DNA from: Panagrolaimus kolymaensis
Taxonomy: Eukaryota; Nematoda; Chromadorea; Rhabditida; Panagrolaimidae
Reading direction: 5' to 3'
Assembly: GCA_028622995.1 (NCBI GenBank)
Contig: JAJQJQ010000051.1
Coordinates: 310,001 to 374,000 of the forward strand
DNA length: 64,000 bases
Shown: positions 13,113-26,177 of the stretch, one piece after another
Layout: the number at the start of each line of letters is the position of its first letter
How positions within the stretch are numbered: the stretch's first letter is position 1
Made by a program: the position numbers and the translations under genes
The notes under the pieces: model-generated
The model's database searches: none
The model's input: the letters and a program-made list of their open reading frames with translations, nothing else
Told to the model about the DNA's origin: nothing

Positions 13113-14349
13113 ATCATGTTTTTAGCAAGCAAAAAAAACTTGGAAAAACATGAAATGTATGTTAACACAAAACTCAAAAAAAAATATTTTGCAATAAAAA
13201 CAAAAAGATAAAATTACAAAAAATCAAGAAGTCAAAAAATATTGCAGCAAAAAATTTTTTTAACAGAGAAAGCAAAAAGATTTGCACAAATTTCAGAAAA
13301 AAAAATAATAAAAGCAAGCGACAATCGTTAAAAAAATTTCGAGGGCACAAGAATGAATAAAAAAAAACAAGGGCGAGAATGAAAGAAAGAAAGAAAATGA
13401 AAAACATTGAATGAATGAAAGAAGCAAAAGCAAAAAGCAAAAAAAGCGGCATACTTTTTTTTGCCTCTGCTGCCGCCACTAACAAAATTTTCTTTGGCAA
13501 CAACAAAAACAAGAAGAAAAAAAAGAGAATATAGAAAGGTGGGTGCAGCTGTTGTTTTTTGTGTCAGTATTTTTTTCAAAAAGGTTCTATTGAAAAAAAA
13601 AATAATATTGAGAAGGTTGCAATGCAACAACACAAGAACAACGGAAGTGACTGAATTTTATCTTTTCTATGCTTTTTTCATTTTTCAGGTAGAAAGAAAG
13701 TGGGAATGAAAAATGATCGTGTGGTTTTTTATATGCGTTATATATTTTGATTTTTTTTTGTCAAAAAAATAAAACAAATCAAAAAAATTTTTATCGGTTT
13801 GTTTTTGTCAAAAAAAGAGCAGAAAATTTTTTGTTTTAGGGGTGTAAAAAAATAAAATTTTAAAAAAAATATTTGTGTATGTTCGTTCATGTTTGTTGGA
13901 CGATGACTACAAAAGAGATTATGGTAATTATTATTTTTTTTTCTCGTTCAAGGTTAAATGGTGACGCTGATGATGGTAATGATGACCGTGTTAAATCTAT
14001 GGGGTTTATTATTGATGAACAAATAAAAATAAAATATATTTTTTAAGCGCCTCAAAATCATTTTTTTTGGACATTTGAGCAACGAATATTTAAATAAATA
14101 AATATGTTAAAGGCCAAAAACGTGTGGTTGTTTGTTAAAAATACAATATATTAATTTAAATAAAAAAAGAAAATATAAACTATAATTGTGTTTAAAAATA
14201 AAATAAAAGAGAATTTAAAAGAACATAAAAACAAGTTGTAAAAATAAAAAAAGCAAAACAACAAACAAAACAAGGAAGTCTTTTTTTTAGTTCGGAGGTT
14301 GGATTAAGTTTAGCGTTGTAAAAGGAACAAGAAATTAAAAAGTGCTGTT

Positions 14350-14460
14350 GACAGTAATTAAAAATAATAATAGAATTATTAAAAACAAAATTCAATTACT
14401 GTCATGAGTGAGGGATAGTAACCAAAATTAAACAATATTAATAGAAATTTTATTACTGTC
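14350..14460. repeat. Paired short inverted repeat, locus E
   Basis: Unit 1 (14350-14403) runs GACAGTAATT to AATTACTGTC. Unit 2 (14414-14460) runs GATAGTAACC to TTACTGTC with core AACAATATTAAT. It lies about 100 bp before the hAT-type MITE. Confidence 0.65.
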
Positions 14461-14568
14461 AAATTAAAGAAAAAAGCAGCTAAAATATTTTTTTTGCGAT
14501 CATACCGAATTTTTTTTATTTGTCACCATTTTGTTTTTAATAAAAATAAAAATTTTTATAATCGTAAA

Positions 14569-14944
14569 TAGGGTTGACGCCCGTCCCCGTTTTTCGAAAA
14601 AACCGAGGAACGGGGAGTCCCCGTTTTTTAAATTTTTTCCCTCCCCTTCTCCACGATCGGGGACAAAAATGTTCGGGGACGGGGAGACGGGGAGCAAAAA
14701 AATTTTTTTTCTTTTTTATTATTAATCGGAATGGGCCACACTATGTTTGTTTGAGACTTTTTGAGTCAAATGTCGCAATAACCATAAAGAAAACTCAATA
14801 AAAAAATCTTAATTTTTTATTTCGGGGAGAAAATCCTTCGGGGACGGGGACAAAAACGGGGAGGATTTTTTTCGGGGACGGGGAAGGGAACGGGGACCGG
14901 GAAACGGGGACTCCCCGTCCCCGCGGGGACGGGCGTCAACCCTA
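14569..14944. mobile_element. hAT-type MITE, GC-rich, 376 bp
   Basis: The element begins TAGGGTTGACGCCCGTCCCCG and ends with its reverse complement (inverted repeat of about 20 bp). It is flanked by the perfect 8 bp direct repeat ATCGTAAA (14561-14568 and 14945-14952). An 8 bp duplication and a TAGGG-type terminus are hallmarks of hAT elements. The interior has many runs of GGGGAC/GTCCCC, far more GC-rich than the surroundings. There is no transposase, so it is non-autonomous. Confidence 0.85.
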
Positions 14945-14952
14945 ATCGTAAA

Positions 14953-17900
14953 TCGTTGAAAAGTTATTTCTCCATTTTTTTTTCTTTCATTCTTTTTTTT
15001 GAATATAGAAAAACAGCTTTGATTGATGCAAACCGGAAGAAAAACAACTTCCATCTTCTTCTTCTTCTAAACTTTTTCTCTTTTCAATCTATCCTTCTTC
15101 GCGTTCCCAATTTTTTTTCAACGTCAGAAAACGAAAAAAATAATAATAAAAATCATAATAAAAAAAAAGTACTGTCGCCTTCCTTCGTCTTCAAAAACAA
15201 CAGCTTTTATCGCATTGCATCCATCGCCTTGAGCAAAAGCAAAAAATAAATAAAAAAAAAGATGAAGAAAAAAAATTGAAATAAACAAAACAAGCAAAAA
15301 AGATTTTTCAAAGAGTATAAATTTCGAAAGAAATGAAATTTACGCATTATTATTTAGAAAAAAAAAGAAATAGCAAAAGAGCGGTGAAAAACAAAACAAA
15401 ACAAACCCAGGCTGTCATTTATTATTGTTGTTGTTAATTGCTGCAGCTTTAAAAATAAATTAAGAAATTTAAAAAAAAAAATAAAGAAAAACAAGGAGAT
15501 TAAAATTGGATTTGACGGATAAATAAATAATAAAAATCGGGGAGGGATATTGAAGGGAGAAAAAAAGAAAGATATGAGTCAAGCAAAAACCAATCGCAAA
15601 AAGAATTTCTTTTTCTTTTTTTGAGTTTAGTAAAGAAACTAGAATTTTATTTATTTGCAAGTATTTCGAAATGGTCAGTGAGTCGCATATTTTTTGGAGA
15701 AAAAAATTGCAAAACAAAGTTTTAAACAAACAGACACATTTGATGATTCAGTGTCCAAAAAAGTAAAAAACAAGTTTCTTGTTTATAGTTTTTAGGATAA
15801 AATAATTAAACTTCCGCGTTGAGATGAACAAAAGCTTACAATTTTCTTCAATGTAGTAGACTTTTAAAAAATATACTCATCAGCATGGGTTTAATAAAAT
15901 TTTATGCATTTTATAGTGCTTAATATTTTTTTTTTTTGAAATATTAACAAACAAAAAAATACAAAAAATTAATAGCTTAACCTTGTTTACTTCACACTGC
16001 GCCCATCATCATTATTATCCCATCGTTATTCTTTTTTACTATAATATTTATGAAAACAAATATCCCTACATAACTGTAGTTTAACATCTCAGAATATAAA
16101 AAATTTAAATATCTCCGTAGTAATTTCAAAACCCATTTGGAAAATTTCGTAGCATAACAAAGCAAGCGATAAAAACCAGGCAAATAACTTCAGAAAACAC
16201 TATTTTTTTAAGAAAAATTAAAAAATATTTAAAAATAACAAAATAAATCCATAAAGAATTTATTTATTTATTTCTTAAATGTTTTGCTTTTGAAAAATCC
16301 CTAACCCATATTTTTTTTTCTCTTCTTCGTTTTCACCCAAAAAAGAAAAAAGTGATTCAAAACAAATATTTTTTTTTTAGGTGTATTTGGAGGAACTGCC
16401 ATAATTTTTTTTCGGACTTCGACTCCACCTTTCTTCTTTTTCTCCCTGTTTTTTTCCCTTGTTTGTTATCATAAGTAAAAAAAGGGGAAAGGTACCCGTG
16501 AAAAACAGATATTTTTTAAGGCGTTGTCGTTGTTAGAAAAAAATGAGTAGAGTATCCTCTCTTTTTTTCTCGTACAAACTTTTTTACAGTATCATTTTTT
16601 TTTGATAGTGATGGCTGGCGCTGGCTGCAAGAAATATTTTGAAGGATTGGAATGAAGTAAACAAGGATGATGTAAGAGAGAAAAAAAGAAAGATAAGACC
16701 TTCAAGTACATTATTGATGACAAAAAATGATTAGGTGCATTCACACATATGCATACATACTTCCTGGAAGAAAAAAATAGAAAAAATAAGTCATAATCTT
16801 CAAAAACAACATGGTGGCATAACTTTAAAAATAAAGAGTTGCATCCTAAAAATTAAGAAAACTTTAAATATGGTTAATTTTTATCAAGAATTTTATAATT
16901 TCGCGGTAAAATTTATTTCCACACGAATAATCAAGCGCGAATGAAAAAATAAATAATTTAGTATAGCAAAATAAAACTTTCGAAGTGAAACCCAAATTTA
17001 GTGACGAAAGACATTTTTGTGTTTGATATTTGCTTTAACTGTTTTTTTTTAAAATTTTGATGCTACAAAACTTTGAACCCCAACGGCAGAAAAGAATATA
17101 TAAGCAAAACAAGGAAAAAATATTTAAAAAAAATTGAATATTGATCTCTCAATTTTTTTTATAACACACGTAAAAAAGGATAAAAATCAACCGAACAAGC
17201 GAAAACACCAATGCAAATGTTTTTTTCACTGTTTTTTTTGTTGTCGAATTATTACATCAAAAAAATATAAAAGATTTTCGTTTGATTCTTTGGTGTAAAA
17301 GCAACAACGAACGATGGATGTATCTATCGAAGTAGTCTTTTTTTTTCGTTTAGTTGTTATCATCGTCGATGGAAAAAAGAAACATGGAAGATAGGATCAA
17401 AATTTTTAAATAAAATAACAACAAAAAAAGTTTTGATCGAAGAATAAAAATTTTATAGTCGAACTAGAAAAACAGAAGACTTTTATCAAAAAGCAAAAAA
17501 GTTGTTTTTAACATTGAAAAAATCCTTGTTTTCGGTGGTTTATTTGTTTTGTTTTTTATGGAAAAAAAAAGAAGAAATGATAGCTAATTTTCGAGACGAG
17601 ATCAGAGGTGAAAGTGATCATTTGTTTTTACATCGAAATTTAAGTCTCATAAAACAAAAACAAAAAAAAAGAAATACGAAAGAAACAAACAATTTCACGG
17701 CGAGACAAATAATACTAATTAATTTTGTAAAAAACAAACTTTCGAAACCCTTGCCAAAAAAAAAGCAGAATCAAAACTTTTTTTGTGGACCAGAAAAAGA
17801 TTCTCGTCATCCTTAAAATAAACTCTTTCTTTTTTTTCATATTTAAACTGACTTTCTTTTTTTATTTTTTTTGGTTGATTCAAAAAAAAGTTTGTTTTTG

Positions 17901-20900
17901 CAAATGTTTTTTTCTCCTTTTCTCTTTTTTGAGGTCAATTTTGAAATATCGGTGGTGCGCAACAACGACAACGATGACAACAACAAACGGACGTTGACCA
18001 CGGAATGGTACAAATAAATAAGAAAAAACGAAACCTCTATGTTTTTTTTTGTGCCAAAAGAAAAAATATATTCTGTATAAAAAAAAATGATGGAAAAACG
18101 AAAAACGATTAAAGTAAAAAAAAATAAAGAAAAACAAAGTATTAAAAAAATTCAAAAGACTTTTTACATTTGAAGCCAGCTATTAAAGAGAATTAAAAGG
18201 TGTTGGTTGTTATGTAAAAAAAATAAATAAAGAGAAGCCATAATTTAAATAAAAAGCTTTCAATGAAAAGAAATTAAATTTTTTTTAAAACAAGGTGATT
18301 AAAGAAGGGAAAAAAATAGTAATGATGGAGATTAAAAAAAAAATTACGGTAGTTTTTTTTAAATGAAAAACAAAACCATAAAAAAATTTATAAAAACATG
18401 GAATTATGATTTCTTAGCATCAAAATCCAAAACATCCAAAAAGTAATTATTTGTCACTAAAATGATAAAAAAAAAGTTCATTTTTGGTTGGGCAATTTTT
18501 TATAGCCTAAAAAAATAAAACTTCATTTCCCAATCTTAGACGAAACCAAAAAAACAAATAAACTTTGGTCTGAAAAGTCTAATAAAAAAAAGAAGAAGAT
18601 GAAAAACAAATTTGTTATTGTTACTTTGTTCGTTCGTTCGTTTTCATCATCATCGTCTCTATTTTTTTTATTTTTGACAATAGTGGTGGAGTCGGCAAAA
18701 AAAGGGCTAAAGTTCAAATTGGCAAAAAAAAAACTTTTCTTTTTGTTGAGACAAATAAAAAAAATTAAAAAAACGTCTGCTGCATAAAAAAAGGATACAA
18801 ATTATTTGTTTTCTCTTTCGTTTTCTTTGGTGCTCAGAATAAAAAAAAAAAAAGTTTTTTGTGTGTGAATAAAAGGTTAACGTTGTAATAATGAAAAAAA
18901 ACTATGGTATTTTTACAAATATGAGATGCATGTCTTGGGAAAATAAAAAAAGGAAAAGGTTGTTGCAAGGAGTCTCGTCGCGAATACTTTTTTTATTCTA
19001 ATTTTTACAAAAAAATAGTCAAAATTTGGAATTAAAAGATTGGAGTGAGTATTTTATTTTTTAAATAATGGATTAAAATGGAAGGAATTACTTTAAAAAA
19101 TGGAAAAAAAATAAATATAAACTCTTTCTTTCCCGGCGGCGGCACTACCATTCATTTATTTTTCTCTTTTACATTCTTACTGGACACTGGACCACCCAAG
19201 TTGGTAGTTAAAAAATCAAAGAAAGAAAAACTAGATGTTTTTTTTAAATGGAAAATAATAAAAAAAAGCTTAAAAGACTAAAAGCGTTTTTTTATTTAGA
19301 AAAAGAATGGTGGAAAAAAGGAAAATTATAGGGTATATATATTTCTATTTCTTACACATATGTGTATTAGTAATATAGTGCACGCTTGAAAAAATGTTTT
19401 TTTGCTGCAAAAAATGTGGAAAATTAAAAAATGACGTTTCACAATCTTTTTTCATATTTTTTTTCTTTACGGTTATAAATAAAAGTACAGTTAGTTAGTT
19501 GAAAGCAATAACGCCTGTTTTTGTGTATCATAAAAAAAATGGAAGCGATGAAAACATTTTTCGTGCAAAATCAAATTCAACCGATGATAGCAGCAAAAAA
19601 AGGAAAATAAAATCAATCACTAAACTGCTGCAAAAAAAATTTCATACATACTCAATTACTCATTTCCTTGCTGTTAAAAAAACAAGAAACACTCATTTTC
19701 CTGCAAAAAAAAAACATGGAAGAAAAAAACAGAAAGTAGTAAACGAAAAAATATTTTTAAAAAAAAAATATTAAAGGATTAAGTTTTAGAAATTGGCTTA
19801 AAAAATTAAAGATATCGTAAAATTGTGTTCTTGACTGTTAGTTTTTCTAAGAAAAACCCTTTAAAAACCGTATAATTTTGTGGTAAAATAAATATAAAAA
19901 TTACAACTTTTCTGAGAATGATAAACAAATTTAATAGTAACTAATAATTTACAATAATTTGTAAAAATTGCTTACTGTCACCCATAGAAACGATAGTAAT
20001 AAAAAGGCTACAAAATATTGTTAATTTATGGTTACTGTATTTTTGCAATTTTATCATTAAAAGAAAAGAAAAACAAACAAATTATGAGGTCAATAACAAT
20101 TATAAAATTATTAATAACTACGAACACAGAAAAAAAATAGTAATCAAAATGTCCTTTAAAAGAGATAAAAAACATAAATGAGGCAAGCAAGGCTACAAAG
20201 CTGCTGACTAACACAATACTTAGAAGAAGAAAAAGTTGATGACTCAAAGAAAGAAAGAAAAAAACGCCTTTTCTCTTCAAAAAAATAATCCAAAAAACAT
20301 GCAAAAAAGTTTAGGAATTTAAATGTGAAAATGAAAATTCCTTAACTTTTTTTTATTTTTACATTTTTCAACTGCAAAAATGAATGACCAATAAAAAAAA
20401 GTTTAAGAAAAAATTGGGTCAAAAAAACAACATAACACTCTTTTTTATTTTTTCATTGACAAAAAAATCAAGAAAGCAAAAAAAACTAAATTTTTATTTA
20501 AATCAAAACAAACTTAATTCCCCAAATTTTTTATATTCGAAAAAAAGTTTGACATTATAATAACAAACTTTTTCTTTTGTAATAAGCAACCAGGCGAGGG
20601 AGGAGGAGAGGCTGGTTAAATAAAAAAAGGAACGAACGAAAGAAGAATGGATGGATTTTTTTTATTTGAAAAAAACAAGAAAAAAAATTAGACGAATAAC
20701 AACAATAAAAAGAAAGGAAAGAGGCGAACGAACGACCTAGCGAAATAAAAAAAAATATCGAAAAAAACAACAAAGTTTTTTTTTGTTTTGTTATTTTGGG
20801 GCTGGTCCAAGTTGGCACGAAAAAAATAAATACATACGACGATGAAGATGCGAATCACTGCATTGCATTCTTCTTTTTTTTGTGTTGCGCAGATGTTGTT

Positions 20901-23322
20901 TTGATTTTTTTTCTTCCTTCTCTCTCATTTTTTAAAAGATGGGGAAAAAATAAAAAGGGGGCGATCACAGAGGAGGGAAAAAAACAAGGTTGAGCAGTAC
21001 CAACAACAGCAAAGCAATGGAATGAAATGGAAAGAAAAAAGATGGAAGTTTAAAAGTCGTCGTCGTCGTCAAAAACAAAACAATGATCAAGGGCGACGAC
21101 GACCAAGAAAAAAAAGAGGAGAAAGATTTAAAGAAGAAAAAATTAAAAATAACTGTTTTTAAATTAAGGAAAAATGGAAGGAAGAAGTACCAGTTGGTAC
21201 TGTTTTCCATTTTTTTTTACCGATGGCATTGAAAAGCCGAAAGAAGAAGAAATGAAAAACAATAATTAAATCGAGAAAAATAATATTACAGGTAAAAATC
21301 CGAAGCGGTGGTAAAAGAAAACAGCGGGTTTGAAATATATTTGATTTGAGTACAAAATTTTTAAAATTTTCAGAAACTTAGTTTTTAATCTCAAAATCAG
21401 AAATTGAAATGATTTAAAAAAGATTAAATTTGACAGAACTCGAGTTCTCAATATTTTTGTTAGTAGAATTAAAGAATCAACAAGTGTCTCATTGCAAAAA
21501 ATTACTTGGCTTGAGAAAATTTATTAATTAGTAATTACAAAAAAACAATTTTTTTAGAAAATAAATTGCAAGAACTTGAAATGGGCATAACAATTTTTCG
21601 GTAATAATTTTTAAACGATAAAAACTTTTTTTATATAAACATATTAAAATTAAACTCGATGAAATGAATGAAAAAAATCAATCGATCAATTTTTGTCACC
21701 TTTAAAAGAGCGTGTTATTATTTTTGACGGAGGAAAAAAAGAAAGTGCTGGAACAGAACCCCATAGAAATCAGAAATAATAAAAATTATTAAAAAAGAAA
21801 TACATAATTCATTCTTTTAAAATGATCAAAAAATGGATAAAAAAAATTCCAAGACATTGATTGAAACCAAGCTTCACAGAAAATATATAAAACTTAAAAA
21901 CCCTGTTGCACATATTTATAAATATTTGGAAAGCATCCAAGAAAAAAGAACTTCAAGAGAGAGAAAAAGTATATTCGAAAGAAAAAGACAAAAACAACAA
22001 AAAAAAAAACTTGTCAAAAATGCAATAACAAGAATGTCCGTAACTCCTATCTTCTCTTCTTTTTTTTATTTTTCACCAATGCAAAAACAAAATTTTTTTT
22101 GTTGTTTGTTTCGTTTCTCTCTTTTCTCTTCTTTTTTTTTTGTCAACTCACACACACTTACTCACAACAGAGGAGTATTATTTATTTTGGATGTGAATCG
22201 TAAAAATGTGTGTGTGTGCGTTCGTCCGCTTTTCTTTTTCTTCTCGAACGAACGAGAAAAAAAATGAAAAACAAAATATAATAAAAAAGAAAAAATTGTT
22301 TTAGATTTGTGTGTGTTTGTTTGTTGTTGTTGCTTCATTCATTCATTCATTCGTTCGGTGGTGGTCTATTTTTCTATTTAAATTTCATTCTTCTATCTTC
22401 TTTTTTTTCGTTTCGTTTTCTTGTGTCACACATTTCATACATTCATAGATAGTTGTGAATTGATGAAATGAGGAGGAAAAAAAGGCGAAATCAAACTCAT
22501 ATTCAACAGGCAAAGGAGGAGGAACGAACGGAGAGAAAAAAAATGTGAATATTATTTTAGGCATAATTCCAACAACAAAAAATGTTTATGGATCAAAACA
22601 AACTTTTCATCCTTTTTTTCCTTCAAGGCAAAAAAAAAAGAAGCAAGGAACACGATGAAATTCTGAAGAAAAAAAAAGCAAGCATGCATGAAGAAAAAAA
22701 GAAAACAAGAAATAAAAAAAGAAGCAAACTACTTTTTTTCCTCAAAAAAAAAATACTCTCCTGGAATCTCATCTTTTTTTCTTCTCCTTTTTGCATGCTT
22801 TCTAAATGTGCGTTTATTCTATTTTCTTATACAGAAGAGAAAAGCTGCTGCTGCTCCTGTTATTTGTTTACGCTTCTTTTTTTTTACGATATAGTTTTTC
22901 CTTGCTGATGTTGTTTTTGTTGAATGTTTCGTCCTCCTCATCAACAAAAAAAATTTCTGCATTCGTTCTTTCTTCTTCTTTTTTTTGGCTGCTTATTTGC
23001 GCTTTTTTATTTTTTTTTTGCTTTAGCAGTAATCTTTTTTTACGACGATAAGAAAAAAGTTAAAAAAAAGCTATGAAAAATACGTACAATGAATGAGAAA
23101 AAAGCAAAAGAAAAAAACACGTTGCAGAGAACGAAAAAAAATAGTATCTATTACAGAAAGTTTTGAAAAAAAGTTTGGAGCAGAGAATCTTGCTCCGAAT
23201 TTATTATTTTTATGATAGAAAATTTTCTAAACCATAGTTTTCCATGTTTCAAAAAGCAAAAATTATAAATAGAAAGTTTAAAATTTAATTCTGAGTAAGA
23301 GAATATCCCAAAAACTTTCGAC
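14953..23322. other. A/T-rich gene desert, second part
   Basis: About 8.4 kb of A/T-rich low-complexity DNA with short simple repeats (for example GTC near 21055-21070, TG near 22208 and ATTC near 22335). No ORF combines length, balanced composition and splice signals, so no gene is called. One further paired inverted repeat is near 19.95 kb. Distant regulatory DNA for IRS is possible but not shown. Confidence 0.65.
19933..20039. repeat. Paired short inverted repeat, locus F
   Basis: Unit 1 (19933-19979) runs AATAGTAACT to TTACTGTC. Unit 2 (19992-20039) runs GATAGTAATA to GGTTACTGTA with core AATATTGTTAAT, the reverse orientation of locus B. Unit starts are 59 bp apart, as at locus C. Confidence 0.6.
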
Positions 23323-23337
23323 TTAAAGGACCCTGTT

Positions 23338-23740
23338 CACAACACATGCAAAAAAGCTTTTAGCACGAAAAAAAAAGAAGCAAAATTTTTGATTTGAAAG
23401 ACTTGAACGTCATTTTCATTTTTTTTGTGTTACGCAAATAGCTATTTACCTGTATTTTTGCAACTACTTTTTTTAAGATATTACAAAATTTTTTTTTGTT
23501 TTATCGTATACCTAGAGAACCATATGAAGAAGCCACCCAAGGTGGGATCTTTAATTTCGTCTATTTTTCATGGAGTTATGTTACTTTGAAGTTGGGTTGG
23601 CTAATTAAGCTTTAAAATTGACCTGGTATTTATTTTTTTCTTCCATATTTAATATTTCTAATGCTTAGTTTGAATAGAAAGTGTATATTAAAACATATTA
23701 TAAAACTTGTAACAGCTATTTAAGCGCGAAAACAAACAAA
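23338..23740. repeat. Left 403 bp terminal inverted repeat
   Basis: It is the mirror of 26178-26580. The inner boundary is at GCGCGAAAACAAACAAA. A promoter for the transposase gene that starts at 23829 would have to lie in or just after this repeat. Confidence 0.85.
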
Positions 23741-23828
23741 AAAGTAATATCAAACACACACAAAAAGCAGAATCGCGTTTTTTATAAATTATTCCGGTGA
23801 TTTTATTTGTTTCATTTTAGCTCTTGTT

Positions 23829-26078
23829 ATGCCAAAGTTATCAAAAGCTAAAAAACTTGCTTCTCAAAAGGGTAAGATAGCATCCGATGCTGCAAATGCA
23901 AAAAAGAAAAATGTATTGTTGAAAGAGTCAATAGCAACAACATTCAGTCCAACTCCAACACTCAATGAATCAATTGCAATTGCTAGTCTTTTCGCTTCTC
24001 AAGAACCTCTTCCTCCACATACTTTTTCTCCCTGTCTTCCAAGTTCAGAACCTTTGATTCCTGCAGTTCATCCTAAACACGGTAGTCAAGTAGTAAAAGA
24101 ATTTGAAGATGCTGTTATTCATATCCCCAAAAATACATCGTTGAAACAAATGAATCATTTGAAACTTGCAAGGAAAGCAAAAAAAACAAAAAGTAATGAG
24201 TCAATCAAAAAAAGGTTAAAGTTTGGGTTGAATATGGAAAAGCATAGTAAGTCTTTCATATATCCGTTCCGATTTTATTTTAGTTTATAGGATTTTATGC
24301 AAGAAAGAAGCGTTTAGAGGAAGAAAAGGAAGAAAAGGAAGAATCTAAAGATGAAGACGAAGGATATGAAAGTGAAGAAGAGGAAGAGCATAATGACCCC
24401 AATATTGAAACATTTCAAGGTAATTTATCCCCTTCATTCTTATTTCACCATTGTTTTCAGTTATTCAAAATCCTCCGTTATTACAAGCAAATTCTCCACC
24501 AACAGAAAAAGGAAAGCGGTTTGTCAGCTTGTATTCACAAGTGAAATCAAGTTTTGGTAGCGATTATCGCATTACAAATGCTCAAAGACCTTTGAACGTT
24601 TCGCAAGCTATTCAACTAAGAAGCGAAGGAAATTTCACTGATATTCAATTAAAGCTTCTTCATCAAAAAGGATTAGTATCACCTTCAGTTGATACTGTGA
24701 GACGCCATGAAAATCGCCTTTATCAAAGTAGGAAGCAATTAACTCTTGCTGATAGAATTATTGAAAGAGTAAATGAATGCAAAGATGATTTACCAAATCC
24801 TATAAAAATTACTGTAACAGGTGATAAAGGTTAGTGGATTTCATATACAAATTAAAAATTGAATTTTGTTTTTATAGGTGGAACAACTACAAAGGTTGCT
24901 TATTATCTGAACGATGTAAAAAATCCTCTCAGCACTAAAAACTTATCAATTATTTGCGATTATGTCGGAGATGAAACCAGGGATTTGTTGAGGCAACCAA
25001 TGAAGGATGTGGACAAAGCTATCGAGGATTTAAAAAATGGAGTACAAACCAAACAAGGAATGAAGGATTTAGTTTTGTAAGCCCTTAAATTACTAGGAGT
25101 ATTATTAAATTAAATTTTAAATTTTAGCTTATTCGTAGCAGATATTAAATTTTGTGGTCTTACATTTGGTTTGCAAAATGGCAGTTCCATGTATGGCTGT
25201 TTATGGTGTGAAAATAAAAACACTTCATGGGCTACAATGACAGTTGATGATATAAAATTGAGAACCATGAATGGATTAATTGAAAAAGGGAAAAATGTGG
25301 AAGAGGCCGAACAAGTGGATGGTATTTCAGATTATAGATTAAGAAAAGTCAAACAAGAAAACAAATCTTCTGTTGGTCAACCTTTGATTACACAAATTCC
25401 GCTAGAAAGATTAGTTCCTCCTGCCCTTCATATTTTGCTTTCATTAGTCAACTCAATCATCTTTGACTATGTAAACAAACTTAAAGGAGATGATAATCCG
25501 TAAGTTATTGGTTTATAAAAATAAAAAAAAACTTTGCCTTTGCAGATTATTCAATAAAATCACCGAACTCAATTTGAAAATTCATTACCCCGCTAAAGAA
25601 TATAATGGAAATGAATCGAGAAAAATTTTGGAATATTTTCGTGGACAAGTTCATGATTCGAATATTTTTGGAATGGATCTTCTAAAAGCAGCTGGTAATA
25701 TTGAAAAGTTTGCAGTAGCAAGATATTTGAGCGAAGATGAAATCGATGCTCTGGGCAATGCAATTACAGATTTTTTTGAATTGATTGAACAAAAACATCC
25801 TGATTTTTCCCGCAAAAAAACAAAAATTCATGTGCTCCAATTTCATGTCATGCCATTTGTTACTAAGTTCAAAAGTTGGGGTTTATTCTCTGAACAATGT
25901 AAGTCATACTAACAATCTAATTCGGCTAAGGAAAAATGAAATTTTAGCTATCGAAAGTTTTCATCATATTGAAAATGACAGTAATCGTCGCATTCCTGGT
26001 ACCAGCGACAAAGTTCAACAAAAGCGTATCGAATATTCTTCGAAAAAGCAAGAACTGGCAAATATGCATCGAACATGA
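23829..26078 (+). CDS. DDE-like transposase, superfamily unassigned
   Basis: Seven exons (23829-24246, 24291-24419, 24461-24829, 24878-25076, 25128-25499, 25546-25898, 25948-26078) join in phase to 656 aa without a stop. The N-terminus is basic (SKAKKLASQKGK); residues about 145-180 are a Glu/Lys-rich acidic stretch. Candidate catalytic acids are Asp304 (VTGDKGGTTTK), Asp377 (VADIKF) and Glu616 (SIESFHH). Between them are a CLWC zinc-type pair (Cys396/Cys399) and PPALH (His473), a D-D-CxxC-H-E order seen in several eukaryotic cut-and-paste transposases. It would bind the TIRs and cut and rejoin DNA in the nucleus. The start is the first ATG in the open frame, 88 bp inside the TIR. I cannot name the superfamily by eye. 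Confidence 0.8.
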
Positions 26079-26177
26079 TTTGTTATTATTGGTGTTTTGT
26101 TATTCCTAAAAGAATTTGTTTTTATAAAGTTAAATGTATTATTTTCCTTACACATATCATAAGGGTATTGAGGTTCA

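Larger units (their letters stand above)
8238..14560. other. A/T-rich gene desert, first part
   Basis: This is about 6.3 kb upstream of the IRS gene made of A- and T-runs and short purine/pyrimidine tracts. Many 60-130 codon ORFs exist, but they are Lys/Asn/Phe-only translations of homopolymers without splice-site or domain support. The IRS promoter should lie near 8238-8900, but no core element can be recognised. The only ordered structure is the paired inverted repeats listed separately. Confidence 0.7.

Noticed and set aside
19499..19774. 91-codon basic ORF
   Set aside because: Composition is dominated by Lys from A-runs; no homology is recognised, and similar ORFs are everywhere in the desert.
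21833..22267. 144-codon plus-strand ORF
   Set aside because: The longest ORF in the desert, but Lys-rich first and Phe/Ser-rich later, following A- and T-runs and a TG repeat; no gene signals.
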